Shown piece by piece: positions 34,855-42,633 of a stretch of DNA of 64,000 bases. A program made the translations under genes and the position numbers. The notes beneath the pieces were generated by a model that saw only the letters and a list, made by a program, of their open reading frames with translations, did no database searches and had not been told where the DNA came from. The stretch comes from Vescimonas fastidiosa. GTDB taxonomy: Bacteria; Bacillota; Clostridia; Oscillospirales; Oscillospiraceae. Positions within the stretch are counted from its first letter, which is position 1. Each line of letters starts with the position of its first letter. Location: contig NZ_AP023415.1 in assembly GCF_018326305.1 (NCBI RefSeq), positions 682,001-746,000 on the forward strand, read 5' to 3'.

Positions 34855-37053
34855 ATGAAGATCATCAAGCGCAACGGTTCCGAGGTGGCCTTCGACATCA
34901 CGAAGATCATCGTTGCCATCACCAAGGCCAACGACTCCGTGGAGGAAGTGGACCGCATGACCCCCGTGCAGATCCAGCGCATTGCCGAGTCCGTGGAACT
35001 CCAGTGCCAGAAGATCGGCCGCGCCCCCACTGTGGAGGAAATCCAGGACATGGTGGAGCATTACATCATGGCCCACGGTGCCTTTGAGGTGGCCAAGCAT
35101 TACATCACCTATCGCTATACCCGCTCCCTGGTACGCAAGTCCAACACAACCGACGACAAGATTCTCTCCCTCATCGAGTGCAATAACGAGGAGGCCAAGC
35201 AGGAGAATTCCAATAAAAACCCCGTTGTTAACTCCACCCAGCGGGACTACATGGCCGGTGAGGTCAGCCGCGACCTCAGCGAGCGCATTCTGCTGCCCCC
35301 GGAGATTGTCGAGGCCCATCGGGAGGGCATCATCCACTTCCACGACAGCGATTATTACGCCCAGCATATGCACAACTGCGACCTGGTGAATCTGGATGAT
35401 ATGCTGCAAAACGGCACTGTCATCACCGGTACCCTCATTGAGCGGCCCCACAGCTTTGCCACCGCCTGTAACATTGCCACCCAGATCGTGGCTCAGGTGG
35501 CCAGCAACCAGTACGGCGGCCAGTCCATCAGCCTCACCCATCTGGCTCCCTTTGTAGAGGTCAGCCGTCAGAAGATTCGCAAGATCGTCCAAGGGGAGAT
35601 GGCTTCCATCGGTGTGGATCCCGGCGAGGAGAAGATCAGCGAGCTGGTAGAGACCCGTCTGCGGGAGGAGATCCGCCGCGGCGTTCAGACCATCCAGTAC
35701 CAGGTGGTGACTCTCCTGACCACCAACGGCCAGGCCCCCTTCATCACCGTTTTCATGTATTTGAATGAGGCCCGCAATGAGCGGGAAAAGAAAGACCTGG
35801 CTATGATTATCGAGGAGATGCTCCTCCAGCGCTACCAGGGCGTGAAAAACGAAAAGGGCATCTGGGTCACGCCTGCCTTCCCCAAGCTTATTTACACTTT
35901 GGAGGAGGATAACATTCACGAGGACTCCCCCTACTGGTATCTCACAGAGCTGGCCGCCAAGTGTACCGCCCGCCGCATGGTGCCCGACTATATTTCCGAG
36001 AAGAAGATGAAGGAGCTCAAGGGCGATGTTTACACCTGCATGGGCTGCCGCTCCTTCCTGACCCCCGACCGCTTCACCGACGCCGGAGTGGGCAATATCG
36101 CCAATGCCGGTAACTATGAGCCCGGCAAGCACAAGTACTACGGCCGCTTTAACCAGGGCGTGGTCACCATCAACCTGCCGGATGTGGCCCTGTCCTCCGG
36201 CGGCAATATCGAGAAGTTCTGGAAAATTTTTGATGAGCGCCTGGAGCTGTGCCACCGCGCCCTCCGCTGCCGTCACGACCGGCTGAGGGGCACCACCTCT
36301 GATGCCGCCCCCATCCTCTGGCAGTACGGCGCCCTGGCAAGGCTAAAGAAGGGCGAGGTCATCGACAAGCTCCTTTACGGCGGCTACTCCACTATCTCCC
36401 TGGGCTACGCAGGTCTGTATGAATGCGTGAAATACATGACCGGCAAGAGCCACACGGACCCCGCCGCCACTCCTTTCGCCCTGTCCATTATGAAAAAGAT
36501 GAACGAAAAATGCCTGGAGTGGAAGACCGCCGAAAATATCGACTATTCCCTCTACGGCACGCCCCTGGAGTCCACCACCTATAAGTTTGCCAAGTGCCTG
36601 CAAAAGCGCTTCGGCGTCATTGAGGGCATCACCGACAAGGGCTATATCACCAATAGCTACCATGTCCATGTCACCGAGCCCATCGACGCCTTTACCAAGC
36701 TGGAGTTCGAGGCCCAGTTCCAGCACCTGTCCCCCGGCGGCGCCATCAGCTATGTGGAGGTCCCGGATATGCAGAACAATATTCCCGCCGTGCTGGAGGT
36801 AATGAAGTTCATCTATGACCACATCATCTACGCCGAGCTGAACACCAAGAGCGACTACTGCCAGGTCTGCGGCTGGGACGGCGAGATCGAAGTGGTGGAG
36901 GAGGACGGCAAGCTCATCTGGAAGTGTCCCCAGTGCGGCAACACCGACCAGGACAAGATGAATGTGGCCCGCCGTACCTGCGGCTACATCGGCACCCAGT
37001 TCTGGAATCAAGGCCGCACCCAGGAGATCAAGGATCGGGTCCTGCATCTGTAA
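34855..37053 (+). CDS. nrdD: anaerobic ribonucleoside-triphosphate reductase
   Basis: NrdD is the class III glycyl-radical enzyme that makes dNTPs without oxygen. The 732-residue product has an N-terminal ATP-cone for allosteric control (KIIKRNGSEVAFDITKI), the catalytic barrel, a C-terminal zinc site formed by Cys669, Cys672, Cys691 and Cys694, and the glycyl-radical loop RTCGYIG with the radical at Gly710. GAGGA lies upstream of the ATG. The activase gene nrdG follows after a GC-rich hairpin. Expression is probably controlled by NrdR through the boxes over the promoter. Confidence 0.97.
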   Translation: MKIIKRNGSEVAFDITKIIVAITKANDSVEEVDRMTPVQIQRIAESVELQCQKIGRAPTVEEIQDMVEHYIMAHGAFEVAKHYITYRYTRSLVRKSNTTDDKILSLIECNNEEAKQENSNKNPVVNSTQRDYMAGEVSRDLSERILLPPEIVEAHREGIIHFHDSDYYAQHMHNCDLVNLDDMLQNGTVITGTLIERPHSFATACNIATQIVAQVASNQYGGQSISLTHLAPFVEVSRQKIRKIVQGEMASIGVDPGEEKISELVETRLREEIRRGVQTIQYQVVTLLTTNGQAPFITVFMYLNEARNEREKKDLAMIIEEMLLQRYQGVKNEKGIWVTPAFPKLIYTLEEDNIHEDSPYWYLTELAAKCTARRMVPDYISEKKMKELKGDVYTCMGCRSFLTPDRFTDAGVGNIANAGNYEPGKHKYYGRFNQGVVTINLPDVALSSGGNIEKFWKIFDERLELCHRALRCRHDRLRGTTSDAAPILWQYGALARLKKGEVIDKLLYGGYSTISLGYAGLYECVKYMTGKSHTDPAATPFALSIMKKMNEKCLEWKTAENIDYSLYGTPLESTTYKFAKCLQKRFGVIEGITDKGYITNSYHVHVTEPIDAFTKLEFEAQFQHLSPGGAISYVEVPDMQNNIPAVLEVMKFIYDHIIYAELNTKSDYCQVCGWDGEIEVVEEDGKLIWKCPQCGNTDQDKMNVARRTCGYIGTQFWNQGRTQEIKDRVLHL

Positions 37054-37071
37054 TTCTCCCCTGTAAAAATC

Positions 37072-37098
37072 GGCGGGGCAGGCGCAGCCTGCCCCGCC
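37072..37098 (+). other. intercistronic hairpin between nrdD and nrdG
   Basis: GGCGGGGCAGGC and GCCTGCCCCGCC form a perfect 12-bp stem with a three-base loop, with no T-run. It may set the NrdD to NrdG ratio by processing or partial termination. Confidence 0.6.
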
Positions 37099-37123
37099 TT
37101 CACAGAAATGAGGTTGAGAAACC

Positions 37124-37657
37124 ATGTACTATGGTGAACTGAAAAAATGCGACATAGCCAACGGCGAGGGTGTCCGGGTCTCCCTGTTCGTCTCCGGCTG
37201 CCGCAACCGCTGCCGGGACTGCTTTCAGCCGGAGACCTGGGACTTTTGCTTCGGCCAGCCCTTTACCCAAGAGACGGCCCGGGAAATTTACGTCGAGCTG
37301 GAAAAGCCCTATATATCCGGGCTGACCCTCCTGGGCGGCGATCCTTTGGAACCGGAGAACCAGCGGGCCCTGCTCCCGCTACTGCACCGGGTCCGAAAAA
37401 GCTACCCCCAAAAAAGCATCTGGTGCTTCACCGGATATACACTGAAAGATCCCCAAACCTTCACCAAAATTCACCCCAATTGTGAGGTTACCGAGGACTT
37501 TCTCTCCTGCATAGATATTCTCATAGACGGGCCCTTTATCCCGGAGGAGAAGGATATTTCACTCCAATTTCGTGGCAGCCGTAACCAGCGTATTATCGAC
37601 ATGGACCGCAGCCGCCAGGCGGGAAAAATCGTTCTCTGGGATAAGCTCCGCAAATAA
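37124..37657 (+). CDS. nrdG: anaerobic ribonucleotide reductase activating protein (radical SAM)
   Basis: NrdG uses S-adenosylmethionine and a [4Fe-4S] cluster to install the glycyl radical on NrdD. The 177-residue protein has the cluster motif CRNRCRDC (Cys26, Cys30, Cys33) inside VSLFVSGCRNRCRDCFQPET and the SAM-contact stretch LTLLGGDPLEPEN. It is the second gene of the nrdDG unit. GAGG lies upstream of the ATG. The length and features are typical of the family. Confidence 0.96.
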   Translation: MYYGELKKCDIANGEGVRVSLFVSGCRNRCRDCFQPETWDFCFGQPFTQETAREIYVELEKPYISGLTLLGGDPLEPENQRALLPLLHRVRKSYPQKSIWCFTGYTLKDPQTFTKIHPNCEVTEDFLSCIDILIDGPFIPEEKDISLQFRGSRNQRIIDMDRSRQAGKIVLWDKLRK

Positions 37658-37670
37658 ATGAAACATGATA

Positions 37671-37702
37671 AAAGGGCATCTTCATTACGGAAGATGCCCT
37701 TT
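37671..37702. terminator. terminator between nrdG and pduL
   Basis: AAAGGGCATCTTC (37671-37683) and GAAGATGCCCTTT (37690-37702) form a perfect 13-bp stem serving two convergent units; T-runs on both sides are short. Confidence 0.75.
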
Positions 37703-37741
37703 ATCTGTATTGCTATTGATTTTATTGATCTTCTCAGCAAA

Positions 37742-38308
37742 TCAGCCGCGGAAGATCTCGCCCTCGGTGGGGGAACCGGCAGCCTGTGCCTCGTCGGTAT
37801 CGATGTGCATGGTGGTAGCGCCGTCCTTGTTCACACGAACCACTACATCATCGAAGATCAGCTTGCGGCCCTCGCCGCCGCAGGCCACGCGAATAATCTC
37901 GCCGTTCTTAATGCCCATCTTTTCCGCATCGCTCTCCAGCACATGCAGGTGACGCTTGGCGATAATGACGCCCTCCTTCAGCTCCACCTCACCGGCAGGC
38001 CCAATGAGCTTGCAGGCGCCGGAGCCTTCCACATGGCCGCTCTCGCGGACAGGGGCATCAATGCCCAGAGCCCGGGCATCGGAGCCGGAGACCTCCACCT
38101 GGTCGGCCTTACGCACAGGGCCCAGGATAGAGACATTGGCCATTTCCTTCTTGGGACCCACCAGGGTGACCCGCTCATTGCAGGCAAACTGGCCGGGATA
38201 AGACAGGTCCTTGCGCTTGGTAAGCTGATAACCGGCACCAAACAGCTTCTCTACAGTTTCCTGCGTCAGATGAATGTGACGGGCAGATGTTTCAACCATG
38301 AATTTCAT
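37742..38308 (-). CDS. pduL: PduL-type phosphate acyltransferase
   Basis: PduL transfers acyl groups between CoA and phosphate. The 188-residue protein has two PduL repeats with the zinc-binding histidines of SARHIHLT (His11, His13) and KRHLHV (His120, His122), plus GPVRKADQVEVSGSDARALG. AGGAGG lies nine bases before the chosen ATG. No microcompartment shell or diol-dehydratase genes are near and no obvious encapsulation peptide is seen, so it probably serves as a soluble acetyl- or propionyltransferase. It is four bases downstream of a membrane protein gene. Confidence 0.92.
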   Translation of the reverse strand: MKFMVETSARHIHLTQETVEKLFGAGYQLTKRKDLSYPGQFACNERVTLVGPKKEMANVSILGPVRKADQVEVSGSDARALGIDAPVRESGHVEGSGACKLIGPAGEVELKEGVIIAKRHLHVLESDAEKMGIKNGEIIRVACGGEGRKLIFDDVVVRVNKDGATTMHIDTDEAQAAGSPTEGEIFRG

Positions 38309-38312
38309 TTTG

Positions 38313-38876
38313 TTATTCCTCCTGTTTTGTATGATCTTCCGTTTTCGGTGCATCCGAAACGGTCAAATCCTCTTTATCGGTCGTCAGACGAATCTCCTCC
38401 ACTGCATCAATGAAGAAGTACTGCCGGTGATTGGCATTGATAATACCGGTTGCGGCCAGCAGCTGTCCCTTTTTCCAGTTTTGCAGCTGCTCCGGGCGCA
38501 CATGGATCATCAGTCCAAAGCCCGTGTCGATGTCGCCATTTTCATCCAAGCCGCAGTACGGGAAACGGACGATGACCTTTCTGCCGGCGTATTTTGACCG
38601 CTGTCCGTGGACATACTCCGCCTTCACCTGCTCAAAGGTCATCGGATAGATCTCGCCATCCGGCATATGGAAAAACAGCGCTCCGTATAACCGCCCCAAG
38701 CACTTGCGCCGGTTTCCGCTTCTGGCCACGACCAAGGCACAGATAATCAGCAGAAAAATCAATCCGAGGGATGCTTGCTTCATAAAAATAGACACAATGC
38801 ACAGAATAAAGCCTGCCACCAGCAGAATCTGGTTCATCATGTCCTGTCTTTTCCAAATGCTTATGATCCTCTTCAT
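38313..38876 (-). CDS. membrane protein of unknown function, 187 residues
   Basis: Two hydrophobic spans (about 15-32 and 36-51) are followed by a soluble beta-rich region of about 125 residues (containing KVIVRFPYCGLDENGDIDTG) and an acidic tail ending TEDHTKQEE. AAGGAG lies six bases before the chosen ATG. The gene is transcribed with pduL, four bases ahead of it. I do not recognise a family; the soluble part could be an OB-like or NfeD-like fold, but that is a guess. Confidence 0.65.
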   Translation of the reverse strand: MKRIISIWKRQDMMNQILLVAGFILCIVSIFMKQASLGLIFLLIICALVVARSGNRRKCLGRLYGALFFHMPDGEIYPMTFEQVKAEYVHGQRSKYAGRKVIVRFPYCGLDENGDIDTGFGLMIHVRPEQLQNWKKGQLLAATGIINANHRQYFFIDAVEEIRLTTDKEDLTVSDAPKTEDHTKQEE

Positions 38877-38903
38877 AAAAAACTCCTTTTCAGAACTTTT
38901 TTT

Positions 38904-38932
38904 ATGATACCACTTTCCCATCCATTATGCAA
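38904..38932 (-). promoter_or_regulatory. promoter of the membrane protein/pduL unit
   Basis: On the minus strand TTGCAT (38932-38927), 17-base spacer, TATCAT (38909-38904). Confidence 0.65.
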
Positions 38933-38949
38933 GGGTATAAAAGAAATGC

Positions 38950-38977
38950 TTGCAATTTTACGGAGAGCTGGTATAAT
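38950..38977 (+). promoter_or_regulatory. promoter of the LysR regulator gene
   Basis: TTGCAA (38950-38955), 16-base spacer, TATAAT (38972-38977). It is divergent from the pduL promoter 18 bases away, so the regulator could act on both. Confidence 0.7.
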
Positions 38978-39032
38978 TATTACAGATATTTTATTGAAGA
39001 TCAATTATTAGCTCTAATATCGAGGTGACGAA

Positions 39033-39920
39033 ATGGCTGTAAAACTGGAATTATACCGCGTTTTCAAGGAGGTTGCCGAGGCCGGCAACATCACCGCAGC
39101 GGCACAGAACCTATTCATTTCCCAATCCGCCGTGAGCCAATCTATCAAGCAATTGGAGTCTGACCTGCAGTCCCGGCTCTTTGCGCGCAATTCCCGAGGC
39201 GTGTCCCTGACCCCGGACGGCAAAATGCTCTATGAGTATGTCCGCAGCGCCATGGGTCTGCTGGAAACGGGGGAGGAAAAGCTGTCCCAGTCCCGGCAAT
39301 TACAGGTGGGGCACCTGACCATCGGCGCCAGCGACACAGTAACCAGCCAGTTCCTCCTCCCCTATTTAGACCGCTTCCACCGCCAGTACCCAGGCGTACA
39401 CATTCAAATCATATCCGGCCGCAGCCACAAGGTCCTGGGACTGCTGCAGTCGGGGAAGGTGGACATCGCCTTTGCCAGCACCCCCCAGGACGCCAGCTCT
39501 CTGAGCACCTTCCGCTGCTTTGATACCCACTCCATTTTTGTGGCGGCGGCAGACTACGACTGCAATTTTGACCACATCTACACCCTGGAGGAGATCATCC
39601 GATTCCCGCTGATCCTGTTGGAGCGTAAGGCTTCCAGCCGCCTGCATCTGGACAAATTCTTCCTGCAGAACGGACACCATCTGAACCCGGAGATCGAGCT
39701 GGGAGCCCGGAGTCTGCTGGTGGATCTGGCGGCCATTGGCTTCGGTGTAGCGGGGGTAACAGAGGAATTCGTAAAGAACGAATTGGCTTCCGGCAAGCTG
39801 CGCAAGCTGCAAACGGACTTTGCCATTCCGCCCCGGAGCGTAGACCTGTGCATCCTGCGGGATGTGCCCCAAACCTCCGCCGCGCAGAAATTCATGCAGT
39901 TTGTGCAGGCAAATTTGTGA
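39033..39920 (+). CDS. LysR family transcriptional regulator
   Basis: The 295-residue protein has the N-terminal LysR winged helix (LELYRVFKEVAEAGNITAAA, then SQSAVSQSIKQLESDL, residues 5-60) and a two-lobed ligand-binding domain (GHLTIGASDTVTSQFLLPYL onward). GAGGTGA lies upstream of the ATG. It is divergent from the membrane protein/pduL pair, the common arrangement for a LysR protein and its target, which suggests but does not prove that it controls them. The ligand is unknown. Confidence 0.93.
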   Translation: MAVKLELYRVFKEVAEAGNITAAAQNLFISQSAVSQSIKQLESDLQSRLFARNSRGVSLTPDGKMLYEYVRSAMGLLETGEEKLSQSRQLQVGHLTIGASDTVTSQFLLPYLDRFHRQYPGVHIQIISGRSHKVLGLLQSGKVDIAFASTPQDASSLSTFRCFDTHSIFVAAADYDCNFDHIYTLEEIIRFPLILLERKASSRLHLDKFFLQNGHHLNPEIELGARSLLVDLAAIGFGVAGVTEEFVKNELASGKLRKLQTDFAIPPRSVDLCILRDVPQTSAAQKFMQFVQANL

Positions 39921-39946
39921 CTTGTAAATAGCGCAGAGCAGAACGA

Positions 39947-40071
39947 ACGGGCGGGGTGAGGGCACCCCGCCCTACGCAATTATTAAAATCTTTGTAGGGC
40001 GGCACCCATGTGTGCCGCCGCATGAACACTGTACCAAATCGGCGGGCGGGATAGAACCCCGCCCCTACGGA
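39947..40071. repeat. intergenic palindromic repeats, cluster 3
   Basis: Three units of the CGTAGGG..CCGCCCG family alternate in orientation: about 39949-39976 (reverse; GCGGGGTGAGGGCACCCCGC), 39994-40022 (forward; GGCGGCACCCATGTGTGCCG) and 40042-40070 (reverse; GGCGGGATAGAACCCCGCCC). They lie between the convergent LysR and gdhA genes. Confidence 0.65.
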
Positions 40072-40125
40072 GGCAAAATCGAATCGTTACGGGCACGGTG
40101 CGCCCTCGCAATGGCAGGTACGGGA

Positions 40126-40157
40126 AAAGGGGAGAAGCCTTTCGGCTTCTCCCCTTT
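40126..40157 (-). terminator. terminator of gdhA
   Basis: AAAGGGGAGAAGCC (40126-40139) and GGCTTCTCCCCTTT (40144-40157) form a perfect 14-bp stem with a four-base loop. Confidence 0.8.
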
Positions 40158-40181
40158 CAGGTTTACAAGTTTTCAGCTTAA

Positions 40182-41534
40182 TTAGAAGCAGCCCTGCTCC
40201 ATCATAGCCTCAGCGACCTTCTTGAAGCCGGCGATGTTGGCGCCAGCCACCAGGTCATAACCCAGGCCGTACTCGGCAGCAGCCTCGGCAGACACCTTGT
40301 GGATGTTCTCCATCATCTTGTGCAGCTGATGGTCAACTTCCTCGGCGGTCCAGACCAGACGCTCGGAGTTCTGAGCCATTTCCAGAGCGGAAACGCCCAC
40401 GCCACCGGCGTTAACAGCCTTGGAGGGAGCCACGATGATGTGCTTCTGCGCACGCAGATAGTTCAGAGCATCGTTGGTGGTGGGCATATTAGCGACCTCG
40501 ATGTAGTACTTCACGCCGGAAGCAGCGATCTTCTCAGCGGACTCCATCTTAACATCGTTCTGCATGGCGGCGGGCATATACACATCCACATCCTTGACGC
40601 CCCAGCACTTCTCGCCGGCGACGAACTCGCAGCCGAACTTATCGGCATAGGGCTTGCAGTGCATAGGATCCTTGGCGCGCATCTCCAGGATGAAGTTCAG
40701 CTTCTCGTCGGTGATGACACCGTCGGGATCGTGAACATAACCGTCGGGACCGGCAAAGTAAGTGACCTTAGCGCCCAGCTGCGTAGCCTTCTTCATGATG
40801 CCCCAGCCCACATTGCCGTAGCCGGAGATAGCGATACGCTTGCCCTCGATGGTGTCGTTCTCGTGCTTCAGCACTTCCTGCAGATAGTACATAGCGCCGT
40901 AACCGGTGGCCTCGGGACGGATCAGGGAGCCGCCGTAGCTCAGGCCCTTACCGGTGAGCACGCCATTCTCCCACACGCCCTTCAGGCGGCGATACTGGCC
41001 GTACAGGTAGCCGATCTCACGGCCGCCCACGCCCATGTCACCGGCGGGAACATCGATATCGGGCCCAATATAACGATAGAGAGCAGTCATGAAGCTCTGG
41101 CAGAAGCGCATGACCTCGGCGTCGGACTTGCCGGCGGGATCGAAGTCGGAGCCGCCCTTGGCACCGCCGATGGGCAGGCCGGTCAGGCTGTTTTTGAAGG
41201 TCTGCTCGAAGCCCAGGAACTTGATAATGCCTTCATAGACATTCTTCTGGAAACGCAGGCCGCCCTTGTAGGGGCCGATAGCGCCGTTGAACTGGCAGCG
41301 CCAGCCGCGGTTGGTGTGCCACTGACCGTTATCATCGCACCACACAACACGGAAGGTGAACATACGCTCGGGCTCTACCATACGGCCCAGCAGGTCGACC
41401 TTCTCATACTCGGGGTGCTTCTCGATGACAGGCTCCAGAGAGGACAGAACTTCCTCAACGGTCTGCACGAACTCAGGCTCGTTGCCGTGCTTGGTCTTTA
41501 CGCTCTCGAGCACGCTTGCCAGATAAGCATTCAT
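40182..41534 (-). CDS. gdhA: glutamate dehydrogenase
   Basis: GdhA interconverts glutamate and 2-oxoglutarate plus ammonia. The 450-residue length and sequence fit the hexameric bacterial type. Visible features are the substrate region GPYKGGLRFQKNV, the catalytic-lysine region GLPIGGAKGGSDFDPAGKSD, the dinucleotide fold ISGYGNVGWG and the conserved VAPSKAVNAGGVGVSALEM. AGGAGG precedes the ATG chosen; an upstream frame extension lies in the promoter and leader. In an amino-acid fermenter it would deaminate glutamate for aminotransferase pathways. Coenzyme preference cannot be told safely. Confidence 0.97.
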   Translation of the reverse strand: MNAYLASVLESVKTKHGNEPEFVQTVEEVLSSLEPVIEKHPEYEKVDLLGRMVEPERMFTFRVVWCDDNGQWHTNRGWRCQFNGAIGPYKGGLRFQKNVYEGIIKFLGFEQTFKNSLTGLPIGGAKGGSDFDPAGKSDAEVMRFCQSFMTALYRYIGPDIDVPAGDMGVGGREIGYLYGQYRRLKGVWENGVLTGKGLSYGGSLIRPEATGYGAMYYLQEVLKHENDTIEGKRIAISGYGNVGWGIMKKATQLGAKVTYFAGPDGYVHDPDGVITDEKLNFILEMRAKDPMHCKPYADKFGCEFVAGEKCWGVKDVDVYMPAAMQNDVKMESAEKIAASGVKYYIEVANMPTTNDALNYLRAQKHIIVAPSKAVNAGGVGVSALEMAQNSERLVWTAEEVDHQLHKMMENIHKVSAEAAAEYGLGYDLVAGANIAGFKKVAEAMMEQGCF

Positions 41535-41556
41535 AAAAATTGCCTCCTCAAATATG

Positions 41557-41569
41557 TTCCAATTTGGAA
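41557..41569. promoter_or_regulatory. palindrome in the gdhA leader
   Basis: TTCCAATTTGGAA is a 13-base palindrome between the gdhA promoter and its ribosome site. A repressor operator is possible; no regulator can be named. Confidence 0.3.
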
Positions 41570-41606
41570 TGTTTATATGACGGGCTCTCATGTCCCGTTC
41601 ATAATG

Positions 41607-41635
41607 ATGATAACACCAAACCCGGCTTTGCACAA
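41607..41635 (-). promoter_or_regulatory. promoter of gdhA
   Basis: On the minus strand TTGTGC (41635-41630), 17-base spacer, TATCAT (41612-41607) with a TGT extended -10. TTTGCAC-like words occur at the -35 and again twice in tandem around 41692-41707. Confidence 0.65.
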
Positions 41636-41761
41636 GGGCTAACGGCGGAAAAAGTATTTGATTAACTGTAAAAAATAACTTGGCTTTTTTGTGCAAAGTG
41701 CAAATTATTTTTCAGTCGGCCATAAAAATTTTTGAAGCGCCGGTTCACCGGGGATTTAATA

Positions 41762-41789
41762 TTGACTTTTGGGGATTCTGTACTATAAT
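41762..41789 (+). promoter_or_regulatory. promoter of the phosphoribosyltransferase gene
   Basis: TTGACT (41762-41767), 16-base spacer, TATAAT (41784-41789). It leaves a leader of about 130 nt with short GC-rich hairpins (GGGAGGAATTTTTTCCC near 41795) but no recognisable purine riboswitch. Confidence 0.75.
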
Positions 41790-41924
41790 ATGTAGGGAGG
41801 AATTTTTTCCCGCACACCTGATTAAAAAAACGCCTCATGCGATGATGCGCTCCTCTGCTGCCGCTCCCCTTTCCGGGTGGGCTTTTGTTATGTCGGGCGC
41901 TTTTGGGGCAAAAGGAGTTATTTT

Positions 41925-42485
41925 ATGCATACATATTCGCTGAAAGTAGCCGGTTTGCAGCGGGAGCTGCCTATCTGCAAGGTAACAGACGATCTGCACA
42001 TTGGCGCCTTTATCTGCTTTGGCGACGCTGAGTTGACTGTGGCCTGTGCCAAAGCCATGCTGGACCTGCTGGAGCCCGACAGCTACGACTATCTCTTCAC
42101 TGCCGAAGCCAAGAGCATCCCCCTCATCCACGAAATGGCCCGCCAGTCCGGCGCAAAGAAGTATTTCATCGCTCGCAAAGGCCAGAAGGTCTATATGCCC
42201 AACCCCATCCATGTGGAGGATAAATCCATCACCACCGTTGGCACCCAGCGCCTGTTCCTGGGCAGCGACGACGCCGCCCTCATCCGTGGCAAGCGCATTG
42301 TGCTTATGGACGATGTGATCTCCACCGGCGGCTCCCTGCTGGCCATGGAGCATCTGGTAGAGCTGGCTGGCGGCACCGTGGTAGACCGCATCGCCGTTCT
42401 GGCCGAGGGCGCAGCTGCCCAGCGCAAGGATATCAAGTTCCTGGCCCCCCTGCCGGTGTTCAACGCCGACGGAACGATCAAGTAA
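41925..42485 (+). CDS. phosphoribosyltransferase family protein (purine salvage type)
   Basis: The 186-residue type I phosphoribosyltransferase has the PRPP-binding loop RIVLMDDVISTGGSL (124-138) and the upstream YLFTAEAKSIPLIHEMA region typical of adenine/xanthine-type enzymes. It should attach a base to PRPP. AAAGGAG lies eight bases before the ATG. Adenine deaminase follows downstream after a terminator, which supports purine salvage. The base preference is not certain; homologues are annotated variously as adenine phosphoribosyltransferase or PurR-like. Confidence 0.85.
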   Translation: MHTYSLKVAGLQRELPICKVTDDLHIGAFICFGDAELTVACAKAMLDLLEPDSYDYLFTAEAKSIPLIHEMARQSGAKKYFIARKGQKVYMPNPIHVEDKSITTVGTQRLFLGSDDAALIRGKRIVLMDDVISTGGSLLAMEHLVELAGGTVVDRIAVLAEGAAAQRKDIKFLAPLPVFNADGTIK

Positions 42486-42497
42486 AAATTTTTTTGA

Positions 42498-42527
42498 GAT
42501 GGCTGCTGAAAAAGCGGCCATCTTTTT
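42498..42527 (+). terminator. terminator of the phosphoribosyltransferase gene
   Basis: GATGGCTGCT (42498-42507) pairs with AGCGGCCATC (42513-42522), one wobble, followed by TTTTT. Confidence 0.85.
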
Positions 42528-42633
42528 ACATTTTTTTATGGACATTTGAGATAAGCTGTGATAATATGAGAAATTAATAAAACAAATAGCAATACGCCAT
42601 TTTTGACCTATGAATGTGAAAGGAGACCTACAT

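Noticed and set aside
34732..36276. 514-codon minus-strand frame
   Set aside because: It lies antisense to nrdD, covers the nrdD promoter and has a low-complexity Gly/His/Leu composition typical of a shadow frame.
41790..41924. Purine riboswitch before the phosphoribosyltransferase gene
   Set aside because: The conserved purine aptamer loops could not be found; only short GC-rich hairpins are present.
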